Below are positions 39,162-41,723 of a DNA stretch of 41,723 nucleotides, piece by piece. The position numbers and the translations under genes are program-made. Positions within the stretch are counted from its first letter, which is position 1, and each line of letters begins with the position of its first letter. The notes under the pieces are model-generated. The model saw nothing but the letters and a program-made list of their open reading frames with translations. It made no database searches and had not been told where the DNA came from. This stretch comes from Clostridia bacterium (GTDB lineage Bacteria; Bacillota; Clostridia; Oscillospirales; CAG-272), in NCBI GenBank assembly GCA_017456905.1, contig JAFTIL010000008.1, positions 1 to 41,723 of the forward strand. Reading direction: 5' to 3'.

Positions 39162-41543
39162 CGTTTTTTCCTCACTTTCGTTGGTTTGGTTTGTATATAC
39201 GGGGGCGGTCAAAAGCGGCCCCTCTGTTTTTTTCTTACGGCGATACGCCTTGGGGTTGCGGATACGCACAAAATTCAGTCTGAGCGCATTGGTCACCACG
39301 CAAAAGCTGGACAGGCTCATAGCCGCGGCGCCAAACATGGGCTGAAGCTCCCATCCGAAAAGAGGGATCCACACACCCGCGGCCAAGGGAATACCGATCA
39401 TGTTATAAAAGAACGCCCAGAACAAATTCTCATGAATATTCCGAAGTGTTGCGCGGCTGAGACGAATGGCGGCAACCACGTCTGACAAGCGGCTGTTGAC
39501 CAGCACCACGTCAGCGGCGTCAATGGCTACGTCGGCCCCCGCGCCGATGGCAATACCGATATCCGCACGGGTCAAAGCAGGGGCGTCGTTGATACCGTCA
39601 CCTACCATGATGACCTTTCCACGGTTTTGGAGCTCACGGATCACCGCCTCCTTGCCGTCGGGAAGGACACCCGCAACCACGTGATCCGCATCGATCCCCG
39701 CCTCGCGGGCGATGGCGGCGGCGGTCTTAGGGTTGTCGCCCGTCAGCATGACCACGTGAAGGCCCATATCCTGCAGCTCACGTATGGCTTGCTTGCTGTC
39801 GGATTTAACGGTATCTGCCACAGAGATCACGCCCATAAAATCGGTCTCGCTCGCAAAATACAGGGGGGTCTTGCCCTCACTTGCCCATTTGTCGGCCATG
39901 TCTTTGGCGTGTGCGGGAATGGGATGAATGGATTCAACAAAGGAACGGTTGCCGCCGTAGAGCATGTATCCTCCGGCATCGCTTGTATGGACGTATCCCT
40001 CCAAGCCCTTGCCGGGAATGGCCTTGAATTGGGTAACGGGCCAAGGCGACAATTCCATTTCGGTTGCTTTCTCCACGATGGCCAGCGAAAGAGGATGCTC
40101 GCTGAGGGATTCCAGCGAATAGACCGCTCTCATAAAATCCAAGGCTGCGGCGTTATCCCCTTGCCGTTGACAATGGACGTCAGTCACACGAGGCTTGCCC
40201 TCGGTGACAGTACCCGTCTTATCCAGGACAACGATATCGGCGCGTCCCGTTTCCTCCAGCGAAACGGCGGTCTTGAACAAAATGCCGTTCTTCGCGCCTA
40301 CGCCGTTGCCCACCATGATTGCCACGGGCGTGGCAAGGCCCAAGGCACAGGGGCAACTGATGACCAGAACGGAGATGGCCCTGGCCAAAGCATACCCCGC
40401 TGTCTGTCCCGCGATGAGCCATACAACGAGAGTCACCAGGGCAATACCCATAACTACGGGGACAAATACGCCCGACACCTTATCGGCTACCTTGGCAATG
40501 GGCGCTTTGGTGGCGGCGGCATCGCTGACCATGCGGATGATCTGAGAAAGGGTGGTATCCTCCCCCACGCGGGTGGCTTCACAAATCATATGTCCCGATT
40601 GGTTGATGGTGGCAGCCGAAACGCTATCCCCCACGTTTTTATCCACTGGGATGCTCTCCCCCGTCAGGGCAGACTCATTGACAGCACTCATACCCTCGAT
40701 GACAATACCATCCACGGGAATGCTTTCGCCGGGGCGCACCACAAAGCACTCTCCTTTTTTCACTTCCGATACGGGCACGGTAACCTCTTCGCCGTTGCGG
40801 ATAACGACGGCGGTTTTAGGCGTCAGCTCAATGAGACTGCGTAGCGCGTTGGTCGTTTTTCCCTTGGCGCGTGCCTCCAATAGTTTACCCACCGTGATCA
40901 ATGTAAGGATCATGGCGGCAGATTCAAAGTACAGCTTATGGTGGAGCGCAACCTCGGCGGCGTGAGAAAATCCATTGGCCACGTCCCAACACATCTCGAA
41001 CAGCACCGCAGTGCTGTAGATAAAGGAAGCTCCCGATCCAAGCGCTACCAGCGTGTCCATATTGGGAGACAAATGCAGAATTCCCTTCGTACCGTTAACA
41101 AAGAACTTTTGATTGATGACCATCACAATCCCCGCCCCAAGGAGCTCCGAAAGTCCTACAGCCAAGGGATTATCCTTTAAAAAAACGGGAAGCGGCCATC
41201 CCCACATGACACCGCCCATCGAAATATACATCAAGGGGAGCATAAAAATGAGGGAGCTGATAAGCCGTCGGAGCAAAACGGGAGATTCTCTGTCGGCAAG
41301 CGCGTCGGCTTTGCTGGCCTCGACAGGGCTTACAGGGCCTTCCCCTCCCTTGAGCGACGCGCCGTAGCCCGCCTTTTCTACGGCGGATATGACAGCTTCG
41401 GGCGAAACGTCTCCTTCCACGCCCATGGAGTTGGTCAAAAGGCTGACCGAACAAGACGTGACACCCTTTAATTCGTTTACCGCCTTTTCCACACGGGTCT
41501 GGCAGGCGGCGCAGGACATACCCGTGATATTGTATTGTTTCAT
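38952..41543 (-). CDS. copA: Copper-translocating P-type ATPase with C-terminal CopZ-like domain
   Basis: This 863-residue protein exports Cu+ using ATP. It has an N-terminal heavy-metal-associated domain with GMSCAAC (residues 8-14) and eight membrane spans. The TGES actuator loop is at about 294-297 and the CPC ion motif at 397-399. The phosphorylation site is DKTGT at 441-445, followed by SEHPL at 481-485 and GDGIND at 648-653. At the end, after a short Asn/Glu-rich linker, there is a second, complete HMA domain with GMMCPRC (795-863). The ATG at 41543 follows AAAGG, about seven bases upstream. A start further upstream would read through the repeat and lacks a site. A possible separate start for the C-terminal domain is listed below. 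Confidence 0.93.
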   Translation of the reverse strand: MKQYNITGMSCAACQTRVEKAVNELKGVTSCSVSLLTNSMGVEGDVSPEAVISAVEKAGYGASLKGGEGPVSPVEASKADALADRESPVLLRRLISSLIFMLPLMYISMGGVMWGWPLPVFLKDNPLAVGLSELLGAGIVMVINQKFFVNGTKGILHLSPNMDTLVALGSGASFIYSTAVLFEMCWDVANGFSHAAEVALHHKLYFESAAMILTLITVGKLLEARAKGKTTNALRSLIELTPKTAVVIRNGEEVTVPVSEVKKGECFVVRPGESIPVDGIVIEGMSAVNESALTGESIPVDKNVGDSVSAATINQSGHMICEATRVGEDTTLSQIIRMVSDAAATKAPIAKVADKVSGVFVPVVMGIALVTLVVWLIAGQTAGYALARAISVLVISCPCALGLATPVAIMVGNGVGAKNGILFKTAVSLEETGRADIVVLDKTGTVTEGKPRVTDVHCQRQGDNAAALDFMRAVYSLESLSEHPLSLAIVEKATEMELSPWPVTQFKAIPGKGLEGYVHTSDAGGYMLYGGNRSFVESIHPIPAHAKDMADKWASEGKTPLYFASETDFMGVISVADTVKSDSKQAIRELQDMGLHVVMLTGDNPKTAAAIAREAGIDADHVVAGVLPDGKEAVIRELQNRGKVIMVGDGINDAPALTRADIGIAIGAGADVAIDAADVVLVNSRLSDVVAAIRLSRATLRNIHENLFWAFFYNMIGIPLAAGVWIPLFGWELQPMFGAAAMSLSSFCVVTNALRLNFVRIRNPKAYRRKKKTEGPLLTAPVYTNQTNESEEKTMEKTLKIEGMMCPRCEAHVKKALEAVEGVTSATADHTTDTAVVTLAAPVDNAVLKAAVEADGYTVLEIC

Positions 41544-41586
41544 TTGAACACCTTTCTTTATAATCTTTATACGATAATATACGATA

Positions 41587-41723
41587 AATTGTTGTTTAGC
41601 GGAGTACGCCTGGGAGGCCCTTCTTGAAAGAAGTGCCCCCCAGACCCCCTCCAAGAACCTTTAGCAAAAATTATTTTGCCAAGAGATCAAACAGTAGGTA
41701 GAAATTGTAAAGTTCTTGACCCG
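41587..41723. repeat. Second copy of the family A terminal repeat, plus a Clostridia-type palindrome, cut by window edge
   Basis: AATTGTTGTTTAGC at 41587-41600 is identical to the left end of the element at 5415-5634 and is also preceded by TA. The following sequence differs from that element's interior. It contains CTTCTTGAAAGAAG (a palindrome), flanked by GGGAGG- and CCCCCC-type arms (about 41611-41655) and CCAAGAACCTTTAGC, with a last stretch ending AAAGTTCTTGACCC. It sits just upstream of copA. The right end lies outside the window, so the element cannot be closed. Confidence 0.65.

Overview
The window reads as a chromosomal segment of an uncultured, probably gut-associated member of the Clostridia (Bacillota). 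Supporting signs are strong AGGAGG-type ribosome binding sites, consensus TTGACA-17-TATAAT promoters, type III glutamine synthetase, type III pantothenate kinase, an ECF-type vitamin transporter subunit, EpsC-type serine acetyltransferase, a flavodiiron protein fused to a flavin reductase and rubredoxin, and a surface protein with an (EAPT)n stalk. The exact order (Oscillospirales or Christensenellales would both fit) cannot be settled by reading alone. TGA is used as a normal stop. I see no rRNA, tRNA, CRISPR array, prophage or transposase gene. The content is mostly housekeeping, but three families of palindromic intergenic repeats are present, one of which sits in the leader of a regulator.

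Layout: (1) 1-4000: the 3' end of typA, then on the minus strand mscL, an ECF sigma factor with its membrane-anchored partner, and an alpha/beta hydrolase. (2) 4079-8683, plus strand: a PlsC-like acyltransferase with a zinc ribbon, a 220-bp terminal-inverted-repeat element, a MazG-like pyrophosphohydrolase, a DUF3006-like protein, PlsY (also with an appended zinc ribbon) and a methyltransferase. (3) 8734-12105, plus strand: a small unknown gene, coaX, a structured leader with a 25-codon upstream ORF translationally coupled to an ECF transporter S component (probably pantothenate), cysE and a small lipoprotein. (4) 12112-19251, minus strand: an eight-gene run maf - mreB-like - CPBP protease - PBP2 - RNHCP protein - LMW phosphatase - ruvX - unknown membrane protein, with a clear promoter upstream and a terminator at the end. 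This is a cell-shape and wall module without mreC or mreD. (5) 19295-24285: a LamG-like surface protein with an EAPT stalk (minus), diverging from an XRE regulator and a large glycosidase-like lipoprotein (plus). (6) 24290-33470, minus: a TSCPD protein, an unknown protein, htpG, an AI-2E family transporter, dxs and glnN. (7) 33476-41723: a repeat copy, a giant ABC transporter ATPase-permease (minus), a four-module flavodiiron protein (plus), and a copper ATPase with a CopZ-like tail (minus), followed by a second copy of the terminal-inverted-repeat sequence at the window edge.

Functional themes are envelope building (PlsC-like, PlsY, PBP2, MreB-like, MscL, surface lipoproteins), cofactor supply (CoaX with an S component), nitrogen, sulfur and isoprenoid entry steps (GlnN, CysE, Dxs), and stress handling (HtpG, flavodiiron O2 reductase, CopA, ECF sigma). 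The observations most worth checking are the coupled leader peptide and RNA structure before the ECF S component (10065-10217), the repeat lodged between the promoter-proximal ribosome binding site and the start of the XRE regulator (20592-20690), and the possible internal start that would release a free copper chaperone from the 3' end of copA.
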